Positions 9,691-19,110 of a stretch of DNA of 64,000 bases are shown here, in pieces. A model generated the notes under the pieces. It was not told where the DNA came from. It ran no database searches and was given only the letters and a program-made list of their open reading frames with translations. Source of the DNA: Arthrobacter sp. ISL-30 (GTDB lineage Bacteria; Actinomycetota; Actinomycetes; Actinomycetales; Micrococcaceae); NCBI RefSeq assembly GCF_018613855.1, contig NZ_JAGGPK010000033.1:1-64000 (forward strand), in the 5' to 3' direction. The position numbers and the translations under genes are program-made. Position 1 is the stretch's first letter. Every line of letters begins with the position of its first letter.

Positions 9691-9835
9691 CAAACTTTCA
9701 GACCGGCACCGCAGCTGTTTCGGGATTTTCCACAACGGGCCCACGGCTATCGCCGGCCCACACACCGCACCACTTGACGGCGGCTCGGGTCGATGTTCGT
9801 TGGGACTATCGCCTTGTGGAGATACGGCAGAGGCT

Positions 9836-10462
9836 TCAGTCGATGGCAGCCAGAATGGTATTCAAGGCGTCATCCTTGGTGGATCCCGGGACGTCCGACA
9901 GCGAAGCGCTGAAGTAGTGATCGTCCGTGCAGAGTATTGCCTGCTGGGAAGTGTCGATTGTCGTAGTCCATCCGGACCAGCCGCGGGACTGCGCCCAGTC
10001 AGCATCGATTCTGGTGGCGGCCGGCCCGAGCTGGCTGTCGTCATCGCACGTTCGTTTGATGTTGGCGAGCTCGTCGCTGGCGCCGGACAAGTTCAGGGAG
10101 CTGAGAGTGGCAACGGGGACAGTAATGTCGCCGATGACTGCCGTGTAAGCACAGATGCTCGCCCCCCGCCCTTCGGGTGATCCCGCCGGGGGCTGCACCC
10201 GAGGCAGGCCAGCGAACTTTGCGAGGTACGTCTCGCCGGCGTCACAGAACTGAGCCGACGGCAGCCCTGTTGTCGGTATCCGCTGTCGCGGTGGGAGTGA
10301 GGGGCTTGCTGTAGCCGAGGCCGATGGGGAAGTTCCTGCCGAGGGTTGGTGATCTGCTGATGGGGCGCTGGATGTCTCCGCCTTCGGTTGTTGAGCCCCG
10401 CACCCTGTCAAGGCAAGTGTTGCGAGGGCCGCGGTGAGAACCTTGACCAAGGATTGCTGCAT
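9836..10462 (-). CDS. DUF3558-like secreted lipoprotein
   Basis: The product has 208 residues. Its signal peptide ends in the lipobox LALTGC (Cys about 21), followed by a long Ser/Pro/Ala linker and a C-terminal domain with cysteines in FCDAGE, SICAYT, RTCDDDS and ILCTDDHY. This matches DUF3558-type actinobacterial lipoproteins anchored on the outer face of the membrane; their function is unknown. The gene is open and intact, unlike its neighbours. A GGGGGA stretch precedes ATG 10462. No operon partner is visible. Confidence 0.65.
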   Translation of the reverse strand: MQQSLVKVLTAALATLALTGCGAQQPKAETSSAPSADHQPSAGTSPSASATASPSLPPRQRIPTTGLPSAQFCDAGETYLAKFAGLPRVQPPAGSPEGRGASICAYTAVIGDITVPVATLSSLNLSGASDELANIKRTCDDDSQLGPAATRIDADWAQSRGWSGWTTTIDTSQQAILCTDDHYFSASLSDVPGSTKDDALNTILAAID

Positions 10463-10535
10463 GATGTCCCCCCATAGATCAGCGATGGTTCACAGTACCA
10501 GCATGGCTGTCTGCGGTTCGGACCGGCTTGAGACT

Positions 10536-10735
10536 TCAGTCGGCGGTAAATCCCATTGGTTCAAGTGATGGCCGATTATCGATGATGGCGCCGACGATCA
10601 CTTCTCGGAGCGCGGTCTTGCTGTGGGTGCTCAGCACGTTGGCAGTGACGCCCTCGTCCTGGCGCGCAAGAGCCAGCAGGAAGTGTTCGGCGCTGATCTG
10701 GAGATCCCGTCCCGGGACCACCGGGCTGTACATCG
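10536..10735 (-). pseudogene. Clp N-terminal (Clp_N) domain remnant
   Basis: The reading ISAEHFLLALARQDEGVTA, then NVLSTHSKTALREVIVGAI, resembles half of a Clp N-terminal repeat (normally EHLLLALL..GVA..L). No start or upstream part of such a gene is present. The frame merges into unrelated sequence, so this is a fragment. Confidence 0.4.
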
Positions 10736-10984
10736 CGATCCAGGCGGTGCTATTTTGCCGGTGCTGCGTATGTTCCGATCGACGCCGAAGATCCAGAAGA
10801 GCGGGCACGGCTGGGCTTGGGGAAGCCAGCGCTGCCGGAGTGCTGACCGCAGGGCGTATTGCGGTATCCCGGGAGCGGTCCGTGCCTCTGCCGGCATGGA
10901 CGGGGATGAGCCGCTTGGTTCCGGCGACAGGGTGCTGGCCGAGGCGACCGAGGTGAGTGCGGCACGGATGTACGGATCGCATCT

Positions 10985-11160
10985 TTTTGAGGGACGGGCT
11001 TCCGGCCGCTTTGGTCCCGATGCTCACGGTAGTCGATGTGCTTCCGGTGAAGACCAGCGGCAAGGTTGACCGGGCTGCGTTGCCGTGGCCCTTTCGGCCC
11101 GGCCCTCGGACCAACAGCCTGCGGCAGTTTTGGTTGAGGAAAAAGCCTCGATCGCGGAGC
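10985..11160 (+). pseudogene. NRPS adenylation-domain C-terminal remnant
   Basis: LPAALVPMLTVVDVLPVKTS followed by GKVDRAALPWPF is the end of an adenylation domain of the large Pls-like peptide synthetases. It includes the conserved lysine in TSGKVDR. Only about 45 residues survive, ending where the truncated IS1380 copy starts. Confidence 0.6.
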
Positions 11161-11164
11161 AGTC

Positions 11165-11476
11165 AGCGACGCCACCTTAAGTCCGGCGTTGGCGCCCTTG
11201 TCGGTCGGCACGCTCAGCCACTCGTCGGCCAGGTCACCGAGTCCGGCCGCGAGGGCCAGTCCCATGACCGGGACCAGGCCGGCGGCCGACACAAGGTTGG
11301 GCTCGTCGAAGGAAACTGACAAGGACGCGCCGGTATGGGAAAGTTGCATCTACGAGATGCCTCTCTTTTCAGTGAAAAGGTGTTCTAGACAAACCCCATT
11401 TTCCGCGAAAAGACAGGCATTCTCGGTTTAAACCGCCGACGGCACCCAGATCAGCATCGGTGGATCAAGGCTTAGG
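11165..11476 (-). mobile_element. Truncated IS1380-type left end with transposase N-terminus
   Basis: 11165-11349 encodes MQLSHTGASLSVSFDEPNLV and on through GANAGLKVASL, then breaks off into NRPS debris. 11350-11476 is the same leader and tip as at 238-364. Both copies point the same way, so a long direct repeat of about 300 bp borders the 0.36-11.16 kb debris field. The element cannot move by itself. Confidence 0.8.
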
Positions 11477-11609
11477 CCACAAACCCTGCTTGCGCCACAG
11501 GCCAGTAATTCGGTGGCACGGCGCGTTGGGTCCGGCGTTGACCAACCACCACGGGGTGCTGCAGATCTCAGTCGCGGCAGCCGTACACTGTCTGTGAGGG
11601 GAGATGGTT

Positions 11610-14345
11610 ATGGCCGGTACACTTCTCGAGACCAAGCTCCGCGTCCCCAGGCTGCGACGCGGTTTGACAGCGCGTCCGAGGTTGAGCGAGCGCCTGAACC
11701 GTGGAGCGGAGTCGACATTGACGCTCGTGTCGGCTCCGGCCGGGTTCGGTAAGACGACGCTGATGACTGAGTGGCTGGCATCCGTTTGCGGTGATGGAAG
11801 GTCGGCGGCGTGGCTCTCGCTGGATAAGCGTGACAACGATCCTGCGCTGTTCTGGACATACTTCGTCACGGCGCTGAAAAGGGTGTCCGGCGGGGTTGGT
11901 GCCGCTGCGCTCTCGCTCCTGCAGTCGGCTCAGCCGCCCATCGATGCAGTACTGGCTACTTTGCTCAATGACCTCCACACCGTCTCGAATGATGTCGTTC
12001 TGGTTCTCGATGACTTCCACGTCATCGATGCACGTGAAATACAGGAGGGGATTGTCTTTCTGCTGGAGCATCTGCCACCGCAGGTTCATCTGGTGATTGC
12101 TTGCCGGGCTGACCCAATGTTGCCGCTGGCACGGTTGAGGGCACGGGGCGAGCTCGTCGAGATCCGCGCCGCCGATCTGCGATTCACTGCGGACGAGGCA
12201 GCGGATTACCTCAACGGCGTCATGGGAATGGCGTTGACGGCCGGGGATGTGGCAATCCTGGAGGGTCGCACCGAGGGATGGATCGCGGCGCTCCAGCTCG
12301 CGGCGCTTTCGATGCAGGGTCGGGAAGACGTCGCTGGGTTCATCGCGGGCTTTGCCGGACACGACCGATACATCGTTGACTATTTGGTCGAGGAGGTCCT
12401 GCAGCGCCAACCGGAGAATGTCCAACAGTTCTTGCTCCAAACTTCCGTCCTGGACCGGCTTACCGGCCCACTGTGCGATGCCGTCACGGGACAGGACAGC
12501 GGCAAGGTCAGTCTGGTGGCATTGGAGCGAGGGAACCTGTTTCTAGTCCCACTTGATGAACGCCGTCAGTGGTATCGCTATCACCAGCTCTTTGTCGACG
12601 TTCTGCAGGCGCGCCTGTTGGACGAGCACGGCGAAGAGGTCCAGGGTCTGCACCGGCGGGCAAGCGCGTGGTACGAACAGAATGGCGAGGGGCACGACGC
12701 AATTCGCCATGCCTTGGCTGCGAAGGATTTCGGGAGGGCGGCGGACCTCGTGGAGCTGGCGATTCCCGCGATTCGGAGGAACCGGCAGGAGGCTGTGCTG
12801 CGCTCCTGGTTGACGTTGCTCCCCGACGACGTCGTCCGTGTCAGGCCCGTCCTCGGGGTGGGGCTCGTTGGCGCGTTGGTTGTGAGCGGAGATGTCGAGG
12901 GAGTCGAGAGCCGGCTGCGGGAAGCCGAACGATGGCTGAAGTCGTCGACGGATGTGAGTGACATCCAGGCCGGATCAACGGAGATGGTCGTAGTTGACGA
13001 CGAGGAATTTCGCCGTCTTCCCGAGACGATCGAAGTTTACCGGGCCGCGCTGGCGCTTGGCCGGGGCGACGGTCCCGGGACGGTTAGCCATGCCCGGCGT
13101 GCGCTTGATCTTGCACCTGAGGAGGACCACCTCAGCCGTGCCGCCGCATCCGGTTTGCTGGGGCTCGCCTACTGGGGTCGTGGGGAGCTCCAGGCAGCCC
13201 ATCGGGCGTATGCCGAGTGTATGGCAGGTCTGCAACGGGCCGGGCATCTCGCGGACACTTTCGGATGCGCGATCGCATTAGGGGACATACGGATTGCGCA
13301 GGGGCATCTCAACGATGCCATGCGCACCTACGAACGTGCCCTGGGGCTGGTGCCCGGACAGCGCGGATCGGTTCTGCGGGGGACAGCGGACATGCATGTG
13401 GGGATGAGCGGGGTCTGCCGGGAGCGCGGCGACCTGCAGGGAGCTACCCGACTCCTGCTGCGCAGCCAGGAGTTGGGTCCCCTTAGCGAGCTGCCGCAAA
13501 ACCTGTATCGCTGGCGGGTCGCCATGGCACGGATCCTTGAGGCGGAAGGTGACTTGGCCGGCGCACTCGATCTCCTGGCTGAGGCGGAGCGACTTTATGT
13601 GGGCGATTACTTCCCGAATATCCGTCCGGTGCCGGCTTTTAGGGCACGGATCCAGGTCGCGCAAGGGCGGTTGGGTGAAGCGCTCGGCTGGGTGCGGGAA
13701 CGAGGCCTGTCGGCCGAAGATGACCTCAGCTACCTTCGGGAGTTCGAGCACATCACTCTTGCCAGGGTGCTTCTGGCCCGGTACACGAAAGAGCGCTCAG
13801 CGCCCTCCCTACAGGAGGCAATCCGGCTGCTGGGTCGACTGCTGCGAGCGGCGGAGGATGGAGGGAGAACGGGGAGTGCCATCGAGATCCTCGTGCTTCA
13901 GGCGCTTGCCGACCAGATGCGAGGGGACATCCCCGCGGCGCTTGTATCACTGCATCGAGCAGTAGCGATGTCGGAGCCGGAGGGCTACGTTCGCATTTTC
14001 GCTGAAGAGGGCGAACCGATGGTTTCCCTGCTGAAAGCGGCTGTAAAACAACGGGTAGCCCCAAGCTACCTCCGCCGGCTCATCGCGGACATGAACAACG
14101 CCGAAGACAGCGCACCCGTTAATCGGGGCATGATCGAGCCACTGAGTGAACGTGAACTGGACGTTCTCCGGCTGCTCGGAACGGACCTCGACGGCCCGGA
14201 CATAGCTCGCGTGCTCATGGTGTCCCTGAACACGGTGCGCACTCACACCAGTCACATCTACGCGAAGCTCGGCGTGAACAACCGTCGGGCAGCGGTCCGT
14301 CAGGCCCAGGAACTCGATCTGTTCTCCCGTGCCAGCGACGGGTAG
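11610..14345 (+). CDS. MalT/LuxR-family ATP-dependent transcriptional regulator
   Basis: This 911-residue STAND-type regulator has the MalT/LAL layout. Residues 42-50 form the Walker A loop (APAGFGKTT), VVLVLDDFHVID is Walker B, and a long TPR-like helical middle follows. The C-terminal LuxR helix-turn-helix runs LSERELDVLRLLGTDLDG, then TVRTHTSHIYAKLGVNNR. Such proteins bind ATP and an inducer, oligomerise and activate promoters. AGGGGAG at 11597-11603 abuts ATG 11604 but is six bases before ATG 11610, so 11610 is the better start. The gene downstream may be a target; the inducer is unknown. Confidence 0.88.
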   Translation: MAGTLLETKLRVPRLRRGLTARPRLSERLNRGAESTLTLVSAPAGFGKTTLMTEWLASVCGDGRSAAWLSLDKRDNDPALFWTYFVTALKRVSGGVGAAALSLLQSAQPPIDAVLATLLNDLHTVSNDVVLVLDDFHVIDAREIQEGIVFLLEHLPPQVHLVIACRADPMLPLARLRARGELVEIRAADLRFTADEAADYLNGVMGMALTAGDVAILEGRTEGWIAALQLAALSMQGREDVAGFIAGFAGHDRYIVDYLVEEVLQRQPENVQQFLLQTSVLDRLTGPLCDAVTGQDSGKVSLVALERGNLFLVPLDERRQWYRYHQLFVDVLQARLLDEHGEEVQGLHRRASAWYEQNGEGHDAIRHALAAKDFGRAADLVELAIPAIRRNRQEAVLRSWLTLLPDDVVRVRPVLGVGLVGALVVSGDVEGVESRLREAERWLKSSTDVSDIQAGSTEMVVVDDEEFRRLPETIEVYRAALALGRGDGPGTVSHARRALDLAPEEDHLSRAAASGLLGLAYWGRGELQAAHRAYAECMAGLQRAGHLADTFGCAIALGDIRIAQGHLNDAMRTYERALGLVPGQRGSVLRGTADMHVGMSGVCRERGDLQGATRLLLRSQELGPLSELPQNLYRWRVAMARILEAEGDLAGALDLLAEAERLYVGDYFPNIRPVPAFRARIQVAQGRLGEALGWVRERGLSAEDDLSYLREFEHITLARVLLARYTKERSAPSLQEAIRLLGRLLRAAEDGGRTGSAIEILVLQALADQMRGDIPAALVSLHRAVAMSEPEGYVRIFAEEGEPMVSLLKAAVKQRVAPSYLRRLIADMNNAEDSAPVNRGMIEPLSERELDVLRLLGTDLDGPDIARVLMVSLNTVRTHTSHIYAKLGVNNRRAAVRQAQELDLFSRASDG

Positions 14346-14524
14346 CCCGGCCGATGCCGCGGACAGCCGGGAAACGCTGCCAAGGCCGGTGAATGAATCA
14401 CCACGCTAATCACCACATGTGATGAGGCGCGATCATTAGGTCTCCTTCTACTGTTCCATCAGGACAACGAACAGCGCAACGCCGGCTGAGGTTCATCCAG
14501 TCGGACAAAGTGAAGGACAGGCCA

Positions 14525-14833
14525 GTGAGCGAAATACCGATCGGCCATCACCACACCTCCGGATGGTACGAGATCCGCCTCGAAGGCCACCTGGATTCCC
14601 GGTGGGCTTCCTGGTTCAACGCACTGGGCCTGACGAACGAGAGCGACGGCACCACAGTCATCCAGAGTCAGGCGGCCGACCAGGCCGCTCTGCATGGTCT
14701 GCTCCAGAAAGTGCGCGATATCGGCCTGCCCCTGATATCTGTAACTCAGGTTGAACCCGATAAGCCCGAGTCCACCACAGAGCCCCGAAGCTCATCATCC
14801 ACCAGCATCCCACGAAGGAGAACGACATCGTGA
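14525..14833 (+). CDS. Conserved small actinobacterial protein
   Basis: The product has 102 residues. Its core (GWYEIRLEGHLDSRWASWF, then GTTVIQSQAADQAALHGLLQ and DIGLPLISVTQVE) is a compact conserved domain seen in many actinobacteria next to regulators or DUF4386 genes; its function is unknown. AAGGAC six bases before GTG 14525 supports this start. The stop overlaps the start of the next gene (GTGA), so the two are cotranscribed and probably translationally coupled. Confidence 0.7.
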   Translation: MSEIPIGHHHTSGWYEIRLEGHLDSRWASWFNALGLTNESDGTTVIQSQAADQAALHGLLQKVRDIGLPLISVTQVEPDKPESTTEPRSSSSTSIPRRRTTS

Positions 14834-15582
14834 CCAGCATCCGACCCGGAGCAGCAACGAAACGCATCCCGATGGACTCGCTAAGAAAGACCGCGCTGGC
14901 CGCGGGCGTGCTCTACCTGATCACCTTTATCTCAATCCCGACACTCGCTCTTTACGGTCCGGTGCGAACGGACCCCAACTACATCGCCGGCCCCGGCCCG
15001 GACACCGGCACGCTCTGGGGCGGCGCCCTGGAGATGATCGTAGCCCTTGCCTGCATCGGGACCGCGGTCGCACTGTACCCGGTAGTCAAGAGGCAGAACG
15101 AAGCGGTCGCGCTCGGTTTCGTCGGTTCACGCGTCCTGGAAGCGGCCGCAATTGTCACCGGCGTAGTTTGCCTGCTATCGGTCGTGACCCTGCGGCAGGC
15201 CGGAGCCGGAGCAAATGCGTTGCCCACCGGCCAGGCGCTGGTTGCCATGTACGACTGGACATTCCTCCTTGGACAGACCCTCATGCCGGCCGTGAACGCC
15301 CTGCTTTTGGGCTCCCTGCTGTACAGATCCCGTCTCGTGCCGCGAATTCTTCCGCTGCTGGGGCTCATCGGTGCCCCGCTGCTCCTCGCTTCCACCACCG
15401 CAACCTACTTCGGCATCAACGACAGGCTTTCTGTGTGGTCGGTGATCGCGACGGCCCCGATCGCGCTCTGGGAGTTTTCGCTGGGCATTTGGCTGGTCTC
15501 AAAAGGCTTCAGCCCCAGTCCCATCACAAAAGGAATGGCGGCCACGGTCATAGCGCCTGCCCGCAGTGACGTCCCCGCCTAG
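14830..15582 (+). CDS. DUF4386 family membrane protein
   Basis: The product has 250 residues and about six transmembrane helices in DUF4386 style (TALAAGVLYLITFISIPTL, MIVALACIGTAVALYPVV, FLLGQTLMPAVNALLLGSLL, ILPLLGLIGAPLLLAS). It starts at GTG 14830 behind GAAGGAG and overlaps the preceding gene by four bases. The function of the family is unknown. The pairing with a large LuxR regulator upstream is common, which suggests but does not prove regulation by it. Confidence 0.82.
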   Translation: MTSIRPGAATKRIPMDSLRKTALAAGVLYLITFISIPTLALYGPVRTDPNYIAGPGPDTGTLWGGALEMIVALACIGTAVALYPVVKRQNEAVALGFVGSRVLEAAAIVTGVVCLLSVVTLRQAGAGANALPTGQALVAMYDWTFLLGQTLMPAVNALLLGSLLYRSRLVPRILPLLGLIGAPLLLASTTATYFGINDRLSVWSVIATAPIALWEFSLGIWLVSKGFSPSPITKGMAATVIAPARSDVPA

Positions 15583-15736
15583 CGATCGAAACACCCGCAT
15601 CCTCAACTGATCAGATCCAAAATATGTACTTGTGCATCCAATAAGGGACCTGACCTGCCCTGATAACGGATGCTCCGGGCCGTTCCGCCAGCCCTGATTC
15701 ACACCAACCCGCTACACCTCACGAAAGCAGAAAGCC

Positions 15737-16407
15737 ATGCCAACCACAGCCAACCCATCCCTGGAAAGACGCACCCTTATCCTATTTACGGTCCGTCTAG
15801 CCGCGGTTGCGGGCCTGGTCGCGGCCGTCGTCTTGTTCGTAAATGCTGCCAAGCGTGCCGGACTGATTCCCCTCAGCCCGGCAACGCAGCCGCCGCACCA
15901 CTGGCACAGACACTCGCGATCATTCTGGTCATCGGCCTAGCCGCCGTTGCGATGCGCCAATCATCAAGATTCTCCTCCATTGCCCTCGCGCTGAACATTC
16001 TCGGGCTCGCCGCCGTGACTGGCGTGGAATGGGTGATCAACCTGGTTTTTGTCCGACTGGACCCCTCACAGATCGCTGACCTACGGACCGGTCCGCTCGG
16101 AACAGCCTTTGTGGCAGCCTCGATGATCTTCCTACTCGGATCTATCCTGTATTGCCTGGCACTGCTGCGGGACGGTAACGCACCCAGGACCCCGACAATC
16201 GCTTACGCCATCGCAACCATTCCAATCGCGCTGCGCAACTTCATCCCTGAACTGGCACTCGATCTGGCCCTTGCACTGCTAGGTGCCTCGGTCATATGGC
16301 TAGGCAAGTGGATGCTGCGAAGCCGTCCAGTTGCGGCACCTGACACGGCGCTGCCAAACGGTTCTCAGCCGCAGGCTATGTCGCCAGCAGGGAGGGAGTC
16401 CAATTAG
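15737..16407 (+). pseudogene. DUF4386-like membrane protein, frameshifted
   Basis: ATG 15737 opens MPTTANPSLERRTLILF and a first helix (LAAVAGLVAAVVLFV). Near 15880 the coding sequence changes frame and goes on as QTLAIILVIGLAAVAM, ALALNILGLAAVTGVEW, IFLLGSILYCLALL and more helices, stopping at 16407. A single-base change near the CCGGCAACG stretch separates the halves. The restored product would have about 223 residues. It is either a recent pseudogene or a sequencing error. Confidence 0.6.
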
Positions 16408-16772
16408 ATGTAACAGCTGCTCAAAGCAGGGACCGGTTCTGCCCGGATCCCTGCTTCGTTCGGTGTGGGCGGACTTCCTGGAAACCAGCCACCTGCGGGA
16501 TCAGTCGGCCAGGGCTGACGATCCTGCATGTACAGCGACCTTCCCATGGCAAAGCTCCTCAATCGGGGAACGTTGCACTGACCATATGATTCCGCCAGTG
16601 TCTGTCCCAAAGGGGGATGATGCACTGCCGAAACCAACCACCTGGCGGAGACGGGCTTCAATGGCTTCCTCGCTTCGGGCGGGGTAGCCATACGCGGTGG
16701 GGAAACGCCGGTGCTTGAGATCCCTTGAGGGGATCCCAAGCGCCGGCGTCGATTGTGCCCCTGTGGAGGGGT
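16408..16772. other. No recognisable gene
   Basis: I see no family resemblance. GATCCCTTGAGGGGATC near 16718 is a short inverted repeat. The sequence lies between a membrane pseudogene and a transporter remnant. Confidence 0.35.
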
Positions 16773-17015
16773 TTACTGGATCTTGGCCAGGTCGCGGGTG
16801 CGGCCTTCTTTGGTGAGCAGGATCGCTGCTGCGGCGGCTACGAAGGCTAGGATCCACACAGAGCCGAGCAGGGTGCGACTGCCGCCGCCGAGGACCAGCA
16901 GGCCTGCGGCGATGGCGGGGGTGAAGCCTGCGCCGAACGTGGAGGCGCTCTGGTATGCCAGTGACGCGCCGGTGTAGCGCATGCGGGTTGGGAAGAGCTC
17001 GGCGGTAGAGGCCCT
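16773..17015 (-). pseudogene. MHS-type MFS transporter, C-terminal remnant
   Basis: The last 80 or so residues of a metabolite:H+ symporter are readable: TAELFPTRMRYTGASLAYQ, then ASTFGAGFTPAIAAGLLVL and a last helix SVWILAFVAAAAAILL, ending at 16773. The motif FPTRMRYTGAS is diagnostic for the ProP/ShiA-like group. Everything upstream of about 17015 is missing. Confidence 0.7.
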
Positions 17016-17038
17016 CTACATAGGCGGGAGATTGGAGT

Positions 17039-17061
17039 GTGTACATGATGCGTGAATACAC
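17039..17061. promoter_or_regulatory. Inverted repeat GTGTA-N13-TACAC before the metal sensor
   Basis: The arms lie at 17039-17043 and 17057-17061, 22 bases before the start of the CmtR-like gene. The position fits an autoregulatory operator of an ArsR/SmtB-family repressor. The assignment rests on position and symmetry only. Confidence 0.4.
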
Positions 17062-17082
17062 CATGGAATGTAACGTCAGCGT

Positions 17083-17409
17083 ATGGAAACTCTCACGCAT
17101 GCTCCTGTGCTGGCGAGGTTCGGCTATGCAGTGTCGGACCCGCCGAGGGCCAAGATCCTGCTGGCATTATCCGAATCGCCTGCTTACCCGTCCGACCTTG
17201 CCGATTCCCTGGGAGTGTCTCGGCAGAGCATGTCTAATCATCTGACGTGCCTTCGCGGGTGCGGCCTCGTGGTGGCCGTCCCCGACGGCCGACGTACCCG
17301 CTATGAGCTCGCGGACGCGAAGCTGGGCCATGCCGTCAGGGATTTCATCGATGTCGTTCTCGCCGTGGATCCCGCCTGCTGCGCCCCGGACGGGCAGTGC
17401 ATCGCATGA
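17083..17409 (+). CDS. cmtR: CmtR-like Cd(II)/Pb(II)-sensing ArsR-family repressor
   Basis: The product is a 108-residue winged-helix repressor. C56 and C60 (NHLTCLRGCGLV) lie in the recognition-helix region, and C99, C100 and C106 at the C-terminus. This is the ligand pattern of Mycobacterium CmtR, which binds Cd or Pb through Cys57, Cys61 and Cys102 and then leaves DNA. The stop overlaps the next start (ATGA), so sensor and efflux protein are made together. The inverted repeat upstream is a likely operator. The metal is inferred from the family. Confidence 0.8.
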   Translation: METLTHAPVLARFGYAVSDPPRAKILLALSESPAYPSDLADSLGVSRQSMSNHLTCLRGCGLVVAVPDGRRTRYELADAKLGHAVRDFIDVVLAVDPACCAPDGQCIA

Positions 17410-18314
17410 CGGCTCTACAGCTTGGAATTAACGCTGCACGACGGGCCGTCCTGAGCCGTCGGGTCCGGTTGTTCGCTGCCGCGACCATCACCTACAACGT
17501 CGTCGAAGCCATCGTGGCGCTCTGGGCCGGTGCAGTCGCCGATTCCTCAGCGCTGATCGGATTCGGACTGGACTCCGTGATTGAGGTTGCCTCCGCTGTG
17601 GCCTTGTCCTGGCAGTTCTCGGTCAAGGACCCCGAACGGCGCGAACACCTGACCTTGCGGATCATCGCCGTGTCCTTTTTCGCGCTGGCCGTGTTCGTCG
17701 CATTGGACGCCATCCGGTCCCTGACCGGCGGCCGTGAAGCCCAGCACTCGGGCGCCGGCATTGTCATCGCGGCGCTGAGCCTGGTGATCATGCCGATACT
17801 GTCCTGGCAGCAGCGACGCGCCGGGCGGGAGCTGGGATCCAGGACGGCCGTGGCTGATTCCAAGCAGACGCTCCTGTGCACTTACCTATCTGCTGTGCTG
17901 CTGGCCGGCCTGACCCTGAACAGCACGTTGGGTTGGCGGTGGGCCGATGCAGGGGCTGCGCTGGTAATCGCGGTTATTGCCGTCCGTGAGGGCATCAACG
18001 CGTGGCGCGGTGACGTGTGCTGCACCGTGCCCCATACGGGGCAGGCCTCGGAGCAGGCAGAAGCAGATGGGTGCGGTGCTGCCCACAACACCAGAATGGT
18101 TGCTTATCACGCGGAAACTGATGGTTGCTGTACCAGACCGGCATTGGTCGCCCCGGCAGCCGTGGAAGGAAGCGGCGGGGCGTCCGGAATTGTGCTCTTG
18201 GCGTTGGGTGGCACAAAGAAACCCGGTGTCGCCGCTGATGTTTGCTGCGATGGCTGTGGCGCGGACGCAGGGCGGCAGGCCGCCGGGCCCTGTCGCAGGA
18301 AAGAGCAGGCGTGA
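17406..18314 (+). CDS. Cation diffusion facilitator-like efflux protein with Cys-rich tail
   Basis: The product has 302 residues. The first 200 form a cation-efflux (CDF-like) membrane domain (TYNVVEAIVALWAGAVADSS, GFGLDSVIEVASAVALSWQ, ADSKQTLLCTYLSAVLL). The last 100 are cytosolic and unusual: paired cysteines recur (DVCCTV, DGCGA, DGCCTRP, DVCCDGCGAD, GPCRR), well beyond the usual CDF tail. The family exports divalent metals in exchange for protons. Coupling to the CmtR-like sensor suggests Cd, Pb or Zn. The tail may gather metal for export. ATG 17406 overlaps the sensor stop. Confidence 0.8.
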   Translation: MTALQLGINAARRAVLSRRVRLFAAATITYNVVEAIVALWAGAVADSSALIGFGLDSVIEVASAVALSWQFSVKDPERREHLTLRIIAVSFFALAVFVALDAIRSLTGGREAQHSGAGIVIAALSLVIMPILSWQQRRAGRELGSRTAVADSKQTLLCTYLSAVLLAGLTLNSTLGWRWADAGAALVIAVIAVREGINAWRGDVCCTVPHTGQASEQAEADGCGAAHNTRMVAYHAETDGCCTRPALVAPAAVEGSGGASGIVLLALGGTKKPGVAADVCCDGCGADAGRQAAGPCRRKEQA

Positions 18315-18631
18315 CGGAGTACGAACTGCGCATCATTCCTGACTGCCCAAACAGTGACGCGGCCATTCACTTGTTCCGCCAAAGCCTCGAAGCCGAAGGC
18401 GTACCCGCCGCACAGCTGGGCGTCCGGGTCGTCCGCACCGAGGACGAAGCAACAAAACTCGGCTTCCATGGCTCTCCATCGTTTGTGGTCGATGGCCAGG
18501 ACCTCTTTCCCTCGGAGACTGCCCCGGCAATCACCTGCCGCGTCTACCGGTCTGCACAAGGACTGGCAGGACTCCCAGCCCCCGAGTCCCTGCGCACAGC
18601 CGTGCGAAACGCCCGCACCAGCCTGCGATGA
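18311..18631 (+). CDS. Thioredoxin-fold small protein of metal operon
   Basis: The product has 106 residues. It has a thioredoxin-like start ([14 protein letters not shown], a CPNS motif with a single cysteine) and a cis-proline-like element GSPSFVVDG. Proteins of this kind are often found beside mercury and other metal resistance genes; their biochemical role is unproven. GTG 18311 overlaps the stop of the efflux gene (GTGA), which marks the third gene of the operon. Confidence 0.6.
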   Translation: MTEYELRIIPDCPNSDAAIHLFRQSLEAEGVPAAQLGVRVVRTEDEATKLGFHGSPSFVVDGQDLFPSETAPAITCRVYRSAQGLAGLPAPESLRTAVRNARTSLR

Positions 18632-18638
18632 TTGCCCC

Positions 18639-18980
18639 GTGACGATTGCTAAGACTGTTGTGTTGTTTGTCCTGGCCGCAGTGGCTGAAATCGGCGGAGC
18701 GTGGCTCGTCTGGCAGTCGGTCCGGGAGGGCAAGGACTGGTGGTGGGCCGGTCTTGGTGTTCTGGCATTGGGCTTTTACGGGTTTGCCGCAACCTTGCAG
18801 CCGGACGCCCATTTCGGCCGGATTCTTGCCGCATACGGCGGGGTGTTCGTGGCCGGTTCCTTGGCATGGGGCATGATTTTTGATGGGTTCAGGCCAGACC
18901 GTTGGGATGTCATCGGGTCAGTGATCTGCCTCTTGGGAGTGGCCGTAATCATGTTCGCCCCACGCAGCCAGGGCGGCTAG
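18639..18980 (+). CDS. ynfA: YnfA family (UPF0060) membrane protein
   Basis: The product has 113 residues and four transmembrane helices ([75 protein letters not shown]). This matches YnfA/UPF0060, an SMR-like family. GTG 18639 lies seven bases after the thioredoxin-fold gene, so it closes the metal operon. Its substrate is unknown; YnfA proteins have been linked to small-molecule efflux. Confidence 0.85.
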   Translation: MTIAKTVVLFVLAAVAEIGGAWLVWQSVREGKDWWWAGLGVLALGFYGFAATLQPDAHFGRILAAYGGVFVAGSLAWGMIFDGFRPDRWDVIGSVICLLGVAVIMFAPRSQGG

Positions 18981-19110
18981 GCCCTGGCCGACGACACAGA
19001 GGGCGGCTGGCTCAGGCGACGCGGCGAGTGCCGCCTGTGAAAATGGACTGTACTCGACAATTTTTTGGCCCGGGCGATCTAACCACGGTGGCCATATCTT
19101 TCCCTTTTAC

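Noticed and set aside
10957-11319. Functional NRPS gene
   Set aside because: Only about 45 residues of the adenylation C-terminus are recognisable; the rest of the frame is IS1380 leader read on the wrong strand.
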